Origin: Roseivivax sediminis
Lineage (GTDB): Bacteria > Pseudomonadota > Alphaproteobacteria > Rhodobacterales > Rhodobacteraceae
Assembly: GCF_900112685.1 (NCBI RefSeq)
Contig: NZ_FOMS01000008.1
Coordinates: 1-64,000 of the forward strand
Direction of reading: 5' to 3'
Length of the DNA stretch: 64,000 nucleotides
In this document: piece after piece, positions 63,770 to 64,000 of the stretch
Numbering within the stretch: position 1 is the stretch's first letter
How the letters are laid out: every line of letters begins with the position of its first letter
Notes under the pieces: model-generated
Databases searched by the model: none
Seen by the model: the letters and a program-made list of their open reading frames with translations, nothing else
Told to the model about the DNA's origin: nothing
Translations under genes and position numbers: made by a program

Positions 63770-64000
63770 GTGGCCGTGCGGCTCGATCCTCCGGTTCGGG
63801 TGCGGCGCTACCGCTTTGCGCTGACGCCGCTGGCCGACGCGATGTTCCAACTGCTGATCTTCTTCCTGCTGACCGCCAACCTGTCGCCCTTCTCGGCCCT
63901 GACCTTGCAGAGCCTTTCGCAGGCGCCGGAGCGCGCCGGCAGCGGCGGGGACGTCGGGGCGACGCCGCTGGCCACAGCCGGCACGCTTCTCTGGACGCTC
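63770..64000 (+). CDS. exbD: ExbD/TolR-family protein, N-terminal part (cut by window edge)
   Basis: The first 77 codons from a GTG at 63770. The sequence has a basic cytoplasmic start (VRLDPPVRVRRYRFALTP) and one transmembrane helix, LADAMFQLLIFFLLTANLSP, where the conserved Asp27 in LADAM matches the proton-carrying Asp of ExbD. The reading frame is open to the window edge. It is the partner of the upstream exbB. Confidence 0.85.
   Translation, partial: MAVRLDPPVRVRRYRFALTPLADAMFQLLIFFLLTANLSPFSALTLQSLSQAPERAGSGGDVGATPLATAGTLLWTL

Overview
The window is high-GC, tightly packed alphaproteobacterial DNA, most likely from the Rhodobacterales (roseobacter group). Supporting signs are three complete TRAP transporters, Rhodobacterales-style operons with 4-bp ATGA/GTGA overlaps, an IalB-family protein and REP-like palindromes. 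About 61 genes are supported. No rRNA, tRNA or CRISPR array is seen. The left edge cuts an IS5-type transposase.

Most of 0.7-49.8 kb reads as one catabolic island for tryptophan, indole compounds and anthranilate. (1) 0.7-5.0 kb: glutaryl-CoA dehydrogenase with a divergent LysR regulator, then kynA-kynU. (2) 5.1-10.4 kb: iorAB, a MarR regulator and an isatin-hydrolase-like cyclase. (3) 10.5-21.4 kb: Fe-alcohol dehydrogenase, aldehyde dehydrogenase, a gamma-glutamyl-amine-type ligase, a TRAP transporter, an N-formylglutamate amidohydrolase-like protein, an RpiR regulator and a secreted copper amine oxidase: an amine-to-aldehyde-to-acid module. (4) 21.7-33.6 kb: an eight-gene minus-strand operon (Rieske reductase, alpha and beta subunits, CoA ligase, Ltp2-like aldolase/thiolase, DUF35 fused to a degenerate SDR, isatin-hydrolase-like cyclase, SDR), divergent from a TRAP transporter and a MarR regulator. 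It matches the logic of iad-type indole-3-acetate degradation ending in isatin and anthranilate. (5) 33.9-49.8 kb: aerobic anthraniloyl-CoA degradation (CoA ligase, bifunctional monooxygenase/reductase, SDR, hydratase, acyl-CoA dehydrogenase, thioesterase, Rid protein), a Liv-type ABC importer, an arylformamidase and a MarR regulator.

From 50.1 to 59.0 kb lies a second catabolic block: a racemase-like protein, a TRAP transporter, two NAD-dependent dehydrogenases, a CoA transferase and a class IV aminotransferase. From 59.0 kb onwards the content becomes envelope-related: IalB, an FHA protein of the type VI accessory kind, a peptidoglycan-binding protein and an ExbB/ExbD pair cut by the right edge.

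Two features are not explained by gene content alone. A palindromic operator (TTCAAG-N14/15-CTTGAA) recurs before kynA, between the two anthraniloyl-CoA divergons and before the 55.9/56.2 kb divergon. It suggests one regulator, probably the MarR protein at 45690, controls the route from tryptophan to anthraniloyl-CoA. A 190-bp repeat with inverted ends occurs twice with no length difference.
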